NCBI GenBank assembly: GCA_029060985.1
Contig: JAIDSX010000128.1
Span: 1 to 64,000, forward strand
Reading direction: 5' to 3'
Origin: Clostridia bacterium
Lineage (GTDB): Bacteria > Bacillota > Clostridia > Christensenellales > Borkfalkiaceae
DNA: 64,000 bases
Shown here: piece after piece, positions 1-9,918 of the stretch
How positions within the stretch are numbered: the first letter of the stretch is position 1
Layout of the letters: each line of letters opens with the position of its first letter
Program-made: the position numbers and the translations under genes
The notes under the pieces: generated by a model
Database searches by the model: none
What the model was told of the DNA's origin: nothing
Seen by the model: only the letters and a program-made list of their open reading frames with translations

Positions 1-77
1 TAATTTAAATATTTATATAAAAAAGTGCTAAAATTGTGAGTAATAAGGCTAATTATTCTGTTTTTACCATATGAGGA

Positions 78-3000
78 CTATTTCTTAGTAATTCTAACCC
101 CATATTCAAATTTTTTAAATTTGCATAAATTTTTGTTGTCCAGAAACATTAAAATTTCATTACTGATTTTATCATGACCCAATTTAATTTCTTTTTCTGT
201 TTTTAATTCAGAAAGATTGGGTTCGATTTCTATAAGTAAATCTATGTATTGATTTTTTGTTAAATCAGCATCATTTTTCCCAATAAAATTTAACTTATTC
301 TCATTTGATGTTTGAACGTTTTTAATTACTTTAAGAATTAAATTATAAGGACATTTATCTATAGGATTATTAAGCAAAATATCAAATGATTTTTCTATGG
401 TTTCAGACACATTAGGGATATAAGAAGAATTTTTAATTATTTTAGCTTTTATATCATCTTTTAATTCTTTGTTTAATATTAATGCGTCTATTGTATCATT
501 GCTAAAAATCGCATTGTCAATAGATTCTACAAATTCTGGATTTATAGTTAGCATTTTTACTATTGAGTTTGGCTTTTCATTTAAAGATTTGAAATTTTGT
601 TCATTGCTTTGAATAAGAGAGTTTTTAATTAAAGTAGCTAAAATAGCGTCTTCATTGATATCCGCAATTTCTAAATCAACATTAAACGATTTTGACAAAT
701 TATCAAAATCATTTAAAGACTTATACTTCACATCATTGCATAAGGCTATTATTAAATCCTTATCGGCTAATTGTTTTTTGCCGAACTCTTTCGAGTTTTT
801 AATAAGGAAATCAATAATACTATCCCAATTGAGTCCGTCTTTATCTGCTTGTATTATGTTCGCCCAATCAATTTTGATTTTGTCAGTTTGAAACATGTAT
901 TCCAAGTATCCGCTATTCGTACAGCTAAAATAATTATAGCATTCGGACTGTTTATCTATAAACTTCCTGCACAGTTCATCAGGTGTTTTATTAGAATTTA
1001 GTACTAACTCAATAGTTGACTGCGATTCGTAAGTTTGAGATTCAAAATCAATAATTATCTTTAAAATTTCTTGAAGTTTACCCGTTATAAAATTAACAAA
1101 ATTTTCATTCTTCAAATTTATCATAACTGTTAACGGGGTTTTATAATACTGCGATATGTCAACATGGTTTATAGAGCAAAAAATAAATTCTAGATTATTT
1201 GCATTTAATTCAAACAAATTATTTTCTATAAAATAATTTGCTACATCATAATTTTCTTCCTCGCAGTTAAGATATTTAATTTTTAATTTTAGTGTAGAAG
1301 ATAGGGCCTCAAATTTTTCTTTATTAACAACGCTTATTTCGTCTAAAATATTTTTGCAACTATTTAAAAATTCACTTATGCAATTTTTGTTGTTCAGGTT
1401 AATAATATCGTCATGTTTAAAGTTTTCAATGAAGTTTTTAATAATTCGACATTTAAAAATATCGCTGATTTCATTATTTGTTAGAATATCATAAGCAAAA
1501 TATTGATTAGTGGGAGTAAGGGCACTTACTAATACATTGGAATTATAATTGTTGCAGACAAAGTCTTTACAAAATGTTTTTACTATATTTTCTCTAGAAT
1601 TAAGGTATTTAATTAGGTTTTCACGTTTACAAAGTATACTGTCTTTTTTGTCTTTGTAAGATAATAGATAACTAACCAAACCGAAATTAAGAACAAATTT
1701 ATCCGAAAATCTTTCCGGCTGAATTTCCTGTATTACATTTAAAGGATTGTCAAGTCTATAGCCATATTCTAATATCCGCTTTGCTAAAACAGAACGCACA
1801 AAAGCACTATCGTTTGCAGTTAGTAAATCTTGGTCAGAATGGGCGATAAAATCTTTATAATCTTCCGCAACATATCCGTTCGACAAAAAGAAAGATTTTA
1901 ATTCATCGGACACAAACTTTTCATTTTCTTTGATATATTCTTGGATTGACAAATTTAATAGGTTTTTAAGCTGTTGTCTCTTTTTTGTTAATTCAGAATT
2001 AACCGCGGCAAGATTAATTGCCGCTTTTTCTTTTATCCTCTTCTCAAAATTAATTAATTTATCACCTAATTGTTCTTCCAAATATGCAACGGAACAACAA
2101 GAAGTAACAGTTATATTACCATAAGATCGCATATATAATTGTTGATCAAATTTCAAACCACCATTAATATTTTCAAAGGATTGAAGAGTATCAATATCAT
2201 CATAATTGTTATACGCGGTCCTAGCTTGTTTTGCATCGACAATAATACCTTTAAGAAAGCTTTTAAAAGTATCTAAGGTTTTTAAATTAATATCATTTGC
2301 AAGAACGAGTTTTTGCTCTAACGCTAATATTTCTTTTTTTAAAGTTTCAATTTGCTCATTTATTTTTACTTTCTTTTTTTCAAACAAACCTACTAATTCA
2401 CCATTATCAAACTGTAATTTAGCGTAATCAGCAGGGCGAAGGTTCTTGTATAGAATTAAAGAAAACAACTTAATGTTTTTATTTTCAGTATTTAATTCTT
2501 TAACATTAAGAATTTTATAATATGTCATATAATCATTTATTACATTTTTCAAAATTCTCATTTCTGTAATAAAATGTGAAACTTCGTAAATAAAAGATTC
2601 AGGCAACAACATATAATCAGGGCAGAGTTTTTTCATTTCGCTTTTTAAAAGGTCGCGAGCATTTGTAAAGCTTAATACGGGCACTAACGAAATTATGTAA
2701 TCAAAAAACTTTGCTCTATCATTTTCAGTTTTAAAAAGAGTATCTTTTACAGCGTAAATAAAAGTTACCTTTTGCTTAACTATTTTGCTATTATTTATCA
2801 AAAAGTTAAGTTCACGTAACTTTGAAAAAATATGTGTGTTGTCGAATCTATCTAAATCTTCAATGATTACTATATTTGTTTTTGTTTTTTTAAAGTAATA
2901 GAGTATTTCGTCTATAAAAGTATTTAAGACGGAGTAGTTGGAATTATCGCATATATCGGCTTCAATATCTTTAACCGAAATTTTATTAAGCTTATTGCTA

Positions 3001-3620
3001 TATAAGAGCATAAAAATTAACAACAGAACGCAACCAGCAGCAAATCCGAAGAAATAGTAAAAATTTGTACCGTCGGAATGGGGGAGTTTGTTAAGCCATT
3101 CTAAAACGCCGCAACAAACTAAACCGATAGTTGCGGTCATCATTAATGCTATTAAAAAAGATAGCCAGCAATGCCTGTTGTCTATTCGCTTTATTCTTGA
3201 GTGCGGAAGCTTTGATTTCTTTTCTTTAAAAAGAATCTGTTCTAGTATACTTTTTTCAATATCACAATTAATATCTTGAACGGGTGCAAATATTGTAGAC
3301 TCGCCTTGTGTTGAATTTCCCTTATTAGTTTCCTTATCAGATTGTTTATCGTCAGGTTCATCGTCTGGTGAATTAAAATTAGCCAACGAAATAGTTGTTA
3401 CTTTACGTCGTTCAAACCTACCCAATTTTTTATCTTTAAATGTTTTAATTAAACTACTTTTTCCTGCTCCATAAGTAGCAATAATACCTATATTGTAAAC
3501 ATTACTGGCTTTGACCTGTTGGTCCATTATATCTGCATAAACGCCATACTTTTTCTCATCACAAATAGGAGCTGTCGAAGTAAATTTTAGTTTTTCATCG
3601 TTTGTTAAATTCTCTGGCAT
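78..3620 (-). CDS. YobI/KAP-like membrane P-loop NTPase, probable defence protein
   Basis: The protein has 1180 residues. A Walker A motif (ATYGAGKSSLI, about residues 48-58) and a Walker B of the EDLDRFD type (about 250-260) are separated by two hydrophobic helices (about 153-177 and 186-208). Membrane helices placed between the two nucleotide motifs and an EDLDR-type Walker B are hallmarks of the KAP and YobI groups of P-loop NTPases. A coiled coil follows near 415-450. The remaining ~700 residues are AT-rich, mostly helical, and I recognise no domain there. AAGGTG lies about 5 nt before the ATG. The gene is divergent from a quiet intergenic stretch and shares the island with a restriction-modification operon and an AbiL-like pair, so an anti-phage role is inferred from context only. 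No effector domain is visible. Confidence 0.75.
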   Translation of the reverse strand: MPENLTNDEKLKFTSTAPICDEKKYGVYADIMDQQVKASNVYNIGIIATYGAGKSSLIKTFKDKKLGRFERRKVTTISLANFNSPDDEPDDKQSDKETNKGNSTQGESTIFAPVQDINCDIEKSILEQILFKEKKSKLPHSRIKRIDNRHCWLSFLIALMMTATIGLVCCGVLEWLNKLPHSDGTNFYYFFGFAAGCVLLLIFMLLYSNKLNKISVKDIEADICDNSNYSVLNTFIDEILYYFKKTKTNIVIIEDLDRFDNTHIFSKLRELNFLINNSKIVKQKVTFIYAVKDTLFKTENDRAKFFDYIISLVPVLSFTNARDLLKSEMKKLCPDYMLLPESFIYEVSHFITEMRILKNVINDYMTYYKILNVKELNTENKNIKLFSLILYKNLRPADYAKLQFDNGELVGLFEKKKVKINEQIETLKKEILALEQKLVLANDINLKTLDTFKSFLKGIIVDAKQARTAYNNYDDIDTLQSFENINGGLKFDQQLYMRSYGNITVTSCCSVAYLEEQLGDKLINFEKRIKEKAAINLAAVNSELTKKRQQLKNLLNLSIQEYIKENEKFVSDELKSFFLSNGYVAEDYKDFIAHSDQDLLTANDSAFVRSVLAKRILEYGYRLDNPLNVIQEIQPERFSDKFVLNFGLVSYLLSYKDKKDSILCKRENLIKYLNSRENIVKTFCKDFVCNNYNSNVLVSALTPTNQYFAYDILTNNEISDIFKCRIIKNFIENFKHDDIINLNNKNCISEFLNSCKNILDEISVVNKEKFEALSSTLKLKIKYLNCEEENYDVANYFIENNLFELNANNLEFIFCSINHVDISQYYKTPLTVMINLKNENFVNFITGKLQEILKIIIDFESQTYESQSTIELVLNSNKTPDELCRKFIDKQSECYNYFSCTNSGYLEYMFQTDKIKIDWANIIQADKDGLNWDSIIDFLIKNSKEFGKKQLADKDLIIALCNDVKYKSLNDFDNLSKSFNVDLEIADINEDAILATLIKNSLIQSNEQNFKSLNEKPNSIVKMLTINPEFVESIDNAIFSNDTIDALILNKELKDDIKAKIIKNSSYIPNVSETIEKSFDILLNNPIDKCPYNLILKVIKNVQTSNENKLNFIGKNDADLTKNQYIDLLIEIEPNLSELKTEKEIKLGHDKISNEILMFLDNKNLCKFKKFEYGVRITKK

Positions 3621-3956
3621 AAGTTCACCTTAAATATACTTTCTCTTATAATAATTATAATGCCATAATTTTCCAATTAAACAAATAGAAAATAAAATAA
3701 CAAAACATATAAACAATATTAAAACTGCGCTTTTAATTTAGGTAAATAGGTAGTTTTATTGCTCGATGCGTGTAAAAGAAATAAATAATAAAGTTAAAAA
3801 ATAGTAAAGACATTTAGTACGGCGGAGAATTAAAGAACTCTCCGCCGTTTTTATATCGTTTTTAAAAAATCAAGAAGTAGGGTTTGTTGTTTGGGAGAAA
3901 GACGGGCGGTTAGTGTTTTAATTTTTATAAAAAAGTCGGTTAATTTCCCACTATGC
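3621..3956. other. AT-rich intergenic region without a recognisable gene
   Basis: These 336 bases separate the start of the NTPase gene from the end of the XRE regulator. No ORF of plausible coding quality is present. The only clear structure is one plus-strand terminator-like hairpin, listed separately. Confidence 0.7.
3819..3853 (+). terminator. Orphan plus-strand Rho-independent terminator
   Basis: A 10-bp perfect stem (ACGGCGGAGA / TCTCCGCCGT) with a 10-nt loop is followed by a short T run. It reads in the plus direction, yet no plus-strand gene lies upstream within the window: the neighbour on that side is the divergent NTPase gene. It may end a small untranslated RNA or be left over from a rearrangement. 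Confidence 0.65.
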
Positions 3957-4172
3957 CTAATGTCGAAAAAATGGATCCTGTACCCCCAAAAGTTCGTAAA
4001 GCGTTACATCATACAATTCAGAAAGCGCGATTAATTTCTCGTATTCGGGACGCGAAATGTCATTTTCCCAATCACTGATATTCGATTGATGGATATTCAG
4101 TTTTTCAGAAACTTGCTTTTGAGAAAGTCCGCTGCGCTTTCGCGCTTCCTTAAAAAATTTGCCGTATTGCAT
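3957..4172 (-). CDS. XRE-family HTH regulator, probable controller of the R-M operon
   Basis: This 71-residue protein is a single helix-turn-helix domain of the Cro/CI (XRE) class. The recognition region reads GLSQKQVSEKLNIHQSNISDWE, and the typical LIALSELYDVTLYELLG end closes the fold. It is transcribed divergently from the methylase operon. The 88-bp gap holds two near-identical palindromes on the operon promoter, so it probably acts as a controller (C) protein for the restriction-modification system. No ribosome binding site precedes its ATG; a weak TAGTAT box lies at the spacing expected for a leaderless mRNA, a feature known for several C proteins. Confidence 0.8.
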   Translation of the reverse strand: MQYGKFFKEARKRSGLSQKQVSEKLNIHQSNISDWENDISRPEYEKLIALSELYDVTLYELLGVQDPFFRH

Positions 4173-4190
4173 ATTTTAATACTACTAAAA

Positions 4191-4233
4191 ATGTGCACAA
4201 CACATTGACAAAAATGTGCATAGCACATATAAT
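4191..4233 (+). promoter_or_regulatory. R-M operon promoter with two palindromic operators
   Basis: TTGACA (4205-4210) and TATAAT (4228-4233) are 17 bp apart. Operator 1, ATGTGCACAACACAT (4191-4205), ends on the -35 box. Operator 2, ATGTGCATAGCACAT (4214-4228), fills the spacer and touches the -10 box. The half site is ATGTGC/GCACAT with a 3-bp centre; operator 2 is perfect and operator 1 has one mismatch. Binding of the neighbouring XRE protein here would block RNA polymerase on the methylase operon and could also act on the divergent regulator gene. Confidence 0.8.
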
Positions 4234-4260
4234 TAATTATATGCAAAGTGGAAAAAAGTT

Positions 4261-4911
4261 ATGACAACCAAAGAAAAACAGACAAAATCGAAGAGCCGAG
4301 TGCGCGATCATGGGGAAGTGTTCACGGCGGAAAGGGAAGTAAATGCAATGCTCGATCTTGTTAAAAACGAAACCGAGCGCATTGACAGCCGCTTTTTGGA
4401 ACCCGCATGCGGCAACGGCAATTTCCTTATAAAAATCCTCGAACGCAAGTTGAACGTCGTGGACGGCGCATACAAGCGCAGTCAGTGGGATTGGGAAATC
4501 CACGCAATGGTGGCGGTGTCAAGCTTGTATGGCGTGGAGCTTTTACAGGATAACGTAACCGAATGCCAAAACCGCCTTTTTGACTACTTTAAACAAAGAT
4601 ATAAAACGCTGTACAAAACCAAAATTTCAAACCGCTACCTAGAAAACGTTTTGTACATCTTTCGAAAGAATATTGTTTGCGGAGATGCGCTTACGCTATT
4701 GCAGACAGACGGCACGCCGATAGTTTTCAGTGAATGGGGCTTTGCGGGGAGCAAAGTTACCCGAAGAGATTTTACTATGAGCAACCTTTTGGAGAGCAGC
4801 CAAAAGCAGTCGCAGGATACGCTGTTTGATATGCAGCCCGAAGAAAAATTACCTGTACCCGTAAGGCAATATCCTGCCGTAAGTTACCTGGAGATAAAAA
4901 ATTATGCTTAA
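4261..4911 (+). CDS. DNA methylase-like protein, N-terminal type, without catalytic motif IV
   Basis: The protein has 216 residues. It carries the GEVFT element, an AdoMet-binding motif I ([12 protein letters not shown], about residues 45-56) and a following YGVELL strand, as in N6-adenine DNA methylases of restriction systems. No NPPY catalytic motif is present, and the C-terminal ~60 residues look unlike a methylase. It is the first gene of the operon and overlaps the next methylase ORF by 8 nt, which suggests translational coupling. It may be an accessory subunit of the larger methylase, or a truncated duplicate. The ATG at 4261 is preceded only by a weak AGTGGA. Confidence 0.7.
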   Translation: MTTKEKQTKSKSRVRDHGEVFTAEREVNAMLDLVKNETERIDSRFLEPACGNGNFLIKILERKLNVVDGAYKRSQWDWEIHAMVAVSSLYGVELLQDNVTECQNRLFDYFKQRYKTLYKTKISNRYLENVLYIFRKNIVCGDALTLLQTDGTPIVFSEWGFAGSKVTRRDFTMSNLLESSQKQSQDTLFDMQPEEKLPVPVRQYPAVSYLEIKNYA

Positions 4912-6451
4912 ACGAGATTATAATCCCGATGTATTGAGTTGTCTTGCAAACTTATCTAATGACGAAGTATTTACTCCGCCTGAGCTTGCAAACGCAATGC
5001 TTGATACGCTTCCCAAAGGGATATGGCAGGACGAGAACGCAACCTTTTTGGATCCATGCTGTAAGTCGGGCGTGTTTTTAAGGGAAATTGCAAAGCGGCT
5101 CATTATCGGGTTAAAGAACAAAATCCCCGACGAACAACAACGTATAGATCATATCTTTTCAAAACAGCTCTACGGAATTTCCATAACTGAAATGACGGGT
5201 ATGCTTTCGCGGCGCAGCGTGTATTGCAGTAAACACGCAAACGGAAAGTATTCGGTTTGTACCAAGTTTACGGATGAAAGCGGAAATATTATTTTTAACG
5301 AAATTAAGCACACTTTCAAAAACGGCAGATGCGAGTTTTGCGGCGCGGCGGAGACCGAATACGGCGAAAAAATAAGAATGAATTTAGAGAGCCACGCCTA
5401 TCAGTTTATACACACTCTAACCCCCACGGAGATTTTCAATATGAAATTTGACGTAATAATCGGTAACCCGCCCTATCAACTTTCGGACGGCGGTAATGCT
5501 GCAAGCGCAAAATCGATTTATCATTTATTTGTAACGCAGGCGAAAAAGTTAAAACCGCGTTATTTGGTAATGGTTATACCGGCGCGGTGGTACAGCAATG
5601 GAAAAGGTAAGGGTATCAATGAATTTAGAAATTCAATGCTCGATGACACAAGTATAGAATTTTTAGTTGATTATAAAAATTCAGAAGATTGCTTTCCTGG
5701 CGTAAACATTGCTGGTGGCGTCTGCTATTTTTTATGGAATAGAGATTACAATGGCAAATGTAATGTCGTTAATATGGAACAGGGGAAATTATTAAACCAC
5801 ATGGATAGATTTTTAAACGAATATCCTGTCTTGGTTAGAGATAATATTGCATTGCAAATTATACGAAAAATTTTTCAACTTAAAGGAGAAACATTAGATA
5901 AGTATTGTAAGCAGTATAGCTATTTTACTATACGGAGCTATGAGAGAGGGACTAAGAATAAAGAACAATTTGACGATGTTATTTTAATGTCAAGCAACGG
6001 GATAGGGTTTTATCCGTTTAATAAGGTGGTCGATAAGGATAATATTTTATCGAAATATAAAGTCGTTATTACTTATGCAATGTCAGGTGGTAATAAGCCG
6101 ACATTAAATGGCGATTATCAAGTTGTGTCATCATTACAGATTTTAAGTCCAGATGAGGTTTGCACCGAAACATATTTAATTTTGAATACTTTTGATAACT
6201 ATAATCTTGCAACAAATTTTAGCGTTTACGTAAAGACTAAATTTTTAAGATTTTTGCTTTTGCAAGCACTTACGTCTATACATATAACGAAAGATAGCTT
6301 TTGCTTTGTCCCTATGCAAGATTTTACGGAAGACTCAGAAATATGCTGGGGACAATCAGTAAGCGATATTGACAATAAACTCTATAAAAAGTATAATTTA
6401 TCGCAAGAAGAAATTGATTTTATAGAGTCTATGATTAGACCAATGGAGTGA
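4904..6451 (+). CDS. Eco57I-type N6-adenine DNA methyltransferase
   Basis: The protein has 515 residues. The order is [11 protein letters not shown], a variant AdoMet motif I ([12 protein letters not shown], about residues 46-57), a cysteine pair region (CSK...CEFCG) that may bind a metal, then the catalytic NPPYQL (about 190-195). The C-terminal half is AT-richer and likely holds the target recognition region. NPPY marks an exocyclic-amino methylase, most likely of adenine. It should modify the recognition site so that the GIY-YIG/helicase encoded downstream spares host DNA. It overlaps both neighbours (8 nt upstream, 4 nt downstream). Confidence 0.85.
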   Translation: MLKRDYNPDVLSCLANLSNDEVFTPPELANAMLDTLPKGIWQDENATFLDPCCKSGVFLREIAKRLIIGLKNKIPDEQQRIDHIFSKQLYGISITEMTGMLSRRSVYCSKHANGKYSVCTKFTDESGNIIFNEIKHTFKNGRCEFCGAAETEYGEKIRMNLESHAYQFIHTLTPTEIFNMKFDVIIGNPPYQLSDGGNAASAKSIYHLFVTQAKKLKPRYLVMVIPARWYSNGKGKGINEFRNSMLDDTSIEFLVDYKNSEDCFPGVNIAGGVCYFLWNRDYNGKCNVVNMEQGKLLNHMDRFLNEYPVLVRDNIALQIIRKIFQLKGETLDKYCKQYSYFTIRSYERGTKNKEQFDDVILMSSNGIGFYPFNKVVDKDNILSKYKVVITYAMSGGNKPTLNGDYQVVSSLQILSPDEVCTETYLILNTFDNYNLATNFSVYVKTKFLRFLLLQALTSIHITKDSFCFVPMQDFTEDSEICWGQSVSDIDNKLYKKYNLSQEEIDFIESMIRPME

Positions 6452-7164
6452 GTGTGAATAAAGAAGATTACATACAAAATGAAAATAAAATTAAATATTT
6501 AATAAAGTTTGTTCATAGGGAACACGTTGATTATTTGCTTCATAAAGGTTTATTTATGAATCAAGTGAATTATTATGTTAATCCCAGAAAAAAAGAAGAC
6601 GGTCAATATGATTGTTGGGAAAGTTTATCTTCAAGTGAGTTAAAACTCTATAAAAATAGAAATAGACCTATTTGGTGTTGTACAGCTATTTTAATAGACG
6701 AAGTAAAAGGTGGGGTAATTAAACTAGATAAAAGGCTACTAAGTGATTTTTTCAAAGATAAGATAGAAGATGGACGGTTGGTTTTGATTGATTTTAAATC
6801 CTTTATAGATAAAATTTATTTATATCCAGATGAATACACAATGAATTTTGGACGAGTAAATTATTATATGCATCCAAAACAAATTGGTGAAAGATTTTTC
6901 AGCGATGACTGGTCGGATAGTATTTTTTTAAAATTATCTAAATACAGTTATCAAAAAGAATTTCGTGTTGCAATAAATAGAGCTTGTGAAATTAAAACCG
7001 AAAAAAGAAAGGTTTTTAGATTTTTTGAAATTGATGCAGTAACATCATATGAACCCTATGAATATGCGTTGCCCGATTTGCAATCAATAAGTAAAACGTT
7101 TACGACAAAAGAAATATATGACGACATTGATAAAGATTATTTTTGCTTAAACATACAAAACTGA
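6448..7164 (+). CDS. Uncharacterised protein within the R-M operon
   Basis: The protein has 238 residues and starts with GTG inside the stop of the methylase gene. I do not recognise the family with confidence. The N-terminal pattern ([20 protein letters not shown] followed by an aromatic-rich stretch) resembles a class of ~230-residue proteins that occur singly near mobile or defence genes. It has no signal peptide and no membrane helix. Base composition is clearly more AT-rich than the first part of the methylase and the helicase gene, so it may have entered the operon later. A role in restriction, or as an added toxin, is open. Confidence 0.6.
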   Translation: MSVNKEDYIQNENKIKYLIKFVHREHVDYLLHKGLFMNQVNYYVNPRKKEDGQYDCWESLSSSELKLYKNRNRPIWCCTAILIDEVKGGVIKLDKRLLSDFFKDKIEDGRLVLIDFKSFIDKIYLYPDEYTMNFGRVNYYMHPKQIGERFFSDDWSDSIFLKLSKYSYQKEFRVAINRACEIKTEKRKVFRFFEIDAVTSYEPYEYALPDLQSISKTFTTKEIYDDIDKDYFCLNIQN

Positions 7165-7248
7165 ACAAAAGTTGAATAAAATCGAAACGAACATTGTATT
7201 TTTACCCTATTTTAAAGTGTCATAATATAAGAAAAAAAGGAGAGAAAT

Positions 7249-7428
7249 ATGATGAATTTATTTGAACAATTGGCTATAGGTAAGGCTAAAAAACAATATG
7301 TGCATTATATTGTGGACTGTATTACTATAAGAAATTCATACGAGAATATTCAGTTGCATACTCTGGTTGAAAATATGTCGGTTATGGAAACAAGCCGCAC
7401 AATAGTCAACGCATTAAGGATTTGGTAA
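7249..7428 (+). CDS. Small 59-aa ORF coupled to the GIY-YIG/helicase gene
   Basis: This ORF is too short for the track. It begins ATG ATG after a good AAAGGAGAG ribosome site and ends TAA at 7426-7428, overlapping the possible TTG start of the helicase gene (7422) and lying 5 nt before its ATG (7434). The peptide is mixed helical, with no signal peptide or recognised motif. A possible promoter (TTTACC, then TAATAT 16 bp downstream) lies in the 84-bp gap before it. The strong ribosome site and tight junction make it a likely real microprotein, or a translational-coupling leader for the nuclease. Confidence 0.55.
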   Translation: MMNLFEQLAIGKAKKQYVHYIVDCITIRNSYENIQLHTLVENMSVMETSRTIVNALRIW

Positions 7429-7433
7429 ACAAT

Positions 7434-9911
7434 ATGCCGCAAGATTTTTTTCCGAACAGACCGCAAAGCGCGCCTAAAATTTACGCTTACAGCGATACGC
7501 GATTCCCGAATATGCTCAAAGTGGGCTACACCACAAAAAGCGTAGAGGAGCGCGTTGCTGATCAGTACCCTGTGCTTACGCCAGAGCGGTCTTATAAAAT
7601 TGAACATACCGAAACTGCCATGAAGAACGACGGCACGACCTTTATGGATCATGAAGTCCACGATGTGCTAAAAAAGAAGGGCTTTTATAATCCCAGTGGC
7701 GAGTGGTTTAAATGTACGGTTGCAGATGTACAAGCGGCAATATATGCCGTTAAATCTGGAAAAGCCAATATAGAAAACCGTAATCAAACTTTTGCTATGC
7801 GCCCCGAACAGAGAGAAGCGGTACAGAAAACGGCGGATTACTTTTTGGAATATATGACCGATGAAAACGGTAAGCCACCGCACTTTTTGTGGAATTGTAA
7901 AATGCGTTTCGGCAAGACCTTTGCAGCTTATCAGCTTGCTAAAAAGTTGAGCTTTACAAAAATTTTGGTGCTTACCTTCAAGCCCGCCGTGCAGAGTGCA
8001 TGGGAAGAAGATTTGCGCTCTCACGTAGATTTTGAGGGTTGGCAGTTTATTGCCCGAAATGGACTTACATACGAGCAGATTGACCATGACAAGCCGTTTG
8101 TTTGCTTTGCTTCCTTCCAGGACTTTTTGGGAAAAAACAAGGCGGGCGGTATCAAACTGAAAAACGAATGGGCGCATACCGTTTTGTGGGATATGGTTGT
8201 GTTCGACGAATACCATTACGGCGCATGGCGCGAAAATGCAAAAGAGCTTTTCGAGGCGGAGGACGACAAGGAATCAAAAGCCGAGGACGGCGGTCAGGAG
8301 TTCTTTAACGAAGACTACATGCCCATATCCACGAGATCGTATCTGTACTTATCGGGAACGCCTTTCCGCGCTATATCTTCGGGTGAATTTATCGAGGAAC
8401 AAATCTACAACTGGACGTATTCGGACGAGCAGCGCGAAAAGCTTAACTGGGACATGTCCTTGGGGCAAAACCCGTATGCAAGCCTTCCGCGAATGGTTTT
8501 ATTAACCTATCAGTTACCCGAAAGCATAACGCATATAGCGTCGGGCGGAGAGTTTGACGAATTCGATTTGAATGTGTTCTTTTCCGCCGAAGGCGAGGGA
8601 GAATTTGCGCGGTTCAAGTACGAGGACGAAGTGCAAAAGTGGCTGGATTTAATTCGTGGTAACTATCTTGAAACGACTATCGACAACTTGCGGTTGGGTG
8701 CAAAAAAGCCGCCCCTGCCCTTTAGCAACGGACAGCTTTTGAATTTGCTTTCACATACGCTTTGGTTCTTGCCGAGCGTTTCGGCGTGTTACGCAATGCG
8801 TAATCTTTTGGCTCAAAAGCAGAACAAGTTTTACCACGATTACAACGTGGTCGTTTGCGCGGGCGCGCAGGCAGGTATCGGGTTAAACGCATTACCGCCC
8901 GTAAAGCAGGCAATGGAAGATCCGTTGTCTTCAAAGTCTATCACGCTTTCGTGCGGCAAGCTGACTACGGGTGTTACCGTGAAGCCGTGGACAGGAATGT
9001 TTATGCTACGCAATTTGACAAGTCCCGAAACGTATTTTCAGGCGGCGTTCCGCGTGCAGTCGCCGTGGACGGTTAAAAGCGAAACTAACCTGAACGAGGA
9101 AGAGATAATTAAGCTGGAGTGTTACGTTTTTGACTTTGCACCCGAACGTGCGTTGAAGCAGATTGCCGATTATTCCTGCCGATTGAACGTGGATGAGGTC
9201 AACCCCGAAAGAAAGGTCGCCGAGTTTATCAAGTTTTTGCCCGTGCTTGCTTACGACGGAAGTTCTATGAAGCAGATCGACGCGGCGGGTATTCTAGACA
9301 TTGCTATGAGCGGAACGACGGCAACGCTACTTGCAAGGCGGTGGGAGTCGGCTTTGCTTGTCAACGTGGATAATTTTACGCTTGCACGGCTTATGGCTAA
9401 CGAGCAGGCGATGAACGCGCTTATGAGTATCGAGGGGTTCCGTTCGCTCAATAATGATTTGGAAACGATTATAAACAAGTCGGAAAAGATTAAAAAGGCA
9501 AAAGAAAAGGCGAACAGCGAAGAGTTGACTCCCAAAGAGAGGAAGGAACTTTCCGACGACGAGAAAGAGTACAAGTCCAAGCGAAAAATTATTCAGGAAA
9601 AGCTAATTAAGTTTGCAACGCGTGTGCCGGTGTTTATGTACTTGACCGACTACCGCGAACAGACATTAAAGGAAGTTATTACGCAATTGGAGCCGGGGTT
9701 ATTTAAAAAGGTTACGGGCTTGGACGTGAAAGACTTTGAGTTGTTGTGCAGTTTAAATCTCTTTAACGCACCCTTAATGAACGACGCCGTGTTTAAGTTT
9801 AAGCGTTACGAGGATAGTTCCTTGTCTTATACGGGCATTAATCGTCATAGCACCGACACCGTCGTCGGTGGATTTGATACGGTGATTTTGAATAACAGCG
9901 AAAGTGCATGA
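7434..9911 (+). CDS. GIY-YIG (T5orf172-type) nuclease fused to a DEAD/DEAH helicase, restriction subunit
   Basis: The protein has 825 residues from the ATG at 7434, or 829 from a TTG at 7422. The first ~95 residues are a GIY-YIG-like domain of the T5orf172 kind: IYAYSD, KVGYTTKSVEERV and a distal GEWF supplying the usual glutamate. An SF2 helicase core follows with motif I (MRFGKTFAAY), motif II (DEYH) and motif III (LSGTPFR). The C-terminal part has a Lys/Glu-rich segment near residues 685-730. The arrangement fits an ATP-dependent restriction enzyme in which the helicase moves DNA to the GIY-YIG nuclease. It is the last large gene of the operon. Confidence 0.85.
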   Translation: MPQDFFPNRPQSAPKIYAYSDTRFPNMLKVGYTTKSVEERVADQYPVLTPERSYKIEHTETAMKNDGTTFMDHEVHDVLKKKGFYNPSGEWFKCTVADVQAAIYAVKSGKANIENRNQTFAMRPEQREAVQKTADYFLEYMTDENGKPPHFLWNCKMRFGKTFAAYQLAKKLSFTKILVLTFKPAVQSAWEEDLRSHVDFEGWQFIARNGLTYEQIDHDKPFVCFASFQDFLGKNKAGGIKLKNEWAHTVLWDMVVFDEYHYGAWRENAKELFEAEDDKESKAEDGGQEFFNEDYMPISTRSYLYLSGTPFRAISSGEFIEEQIYNWTYSDEQREKLNWDMSLGQNPYASLPRMVLLTYQLPESITHIASGGEFDEFDLNVFFSAEGEGEFARFKYEDEVQKWLDLIRGNYLETTIDNLRLGAKKPPLPFSNGQLLNLLSHTLWFLPSVSACYAMRNLLAQKQNKFYHDYNVVVCAGAQAGIGLNALPPVKQAMEDPLSSKSITLSCGKLTTGVTVKPWTGMFMLRNLTSPETYFQAAFRVQSPWTVKSETNLNEEEIIKLECYVFDFAPERALKQIADYSCRLNVDEVNPERKVAEFIKFLPVLAYDGSSMKQIDAAGILDIAMSGTTATLLARRWESALLVNVDNFTLARLMANEQAMNALMSIEGFRSLNNDLETIINKSEKIKKAKEKANSEELTPKERKELSDDEKEYKSKRKIIQEKLIKFATRVPVFMYLTDYREQTLKEVITQLEPGLFKKVTGLDVKDFELLCSLNLFNAPLMNDAVFKFKRYEDSSLSYTGINRHSTDTVVGGFDTVILNNSESA

Positions 9912-9918
9912 GGTGGTA

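Noticed and set aside
4237-4503. 88-aa minus-strand ORF opposite the first methylase ORF
   Set aside because: It overlaps the AdoMet motif region of the plus-strand gene and has no features of its own.
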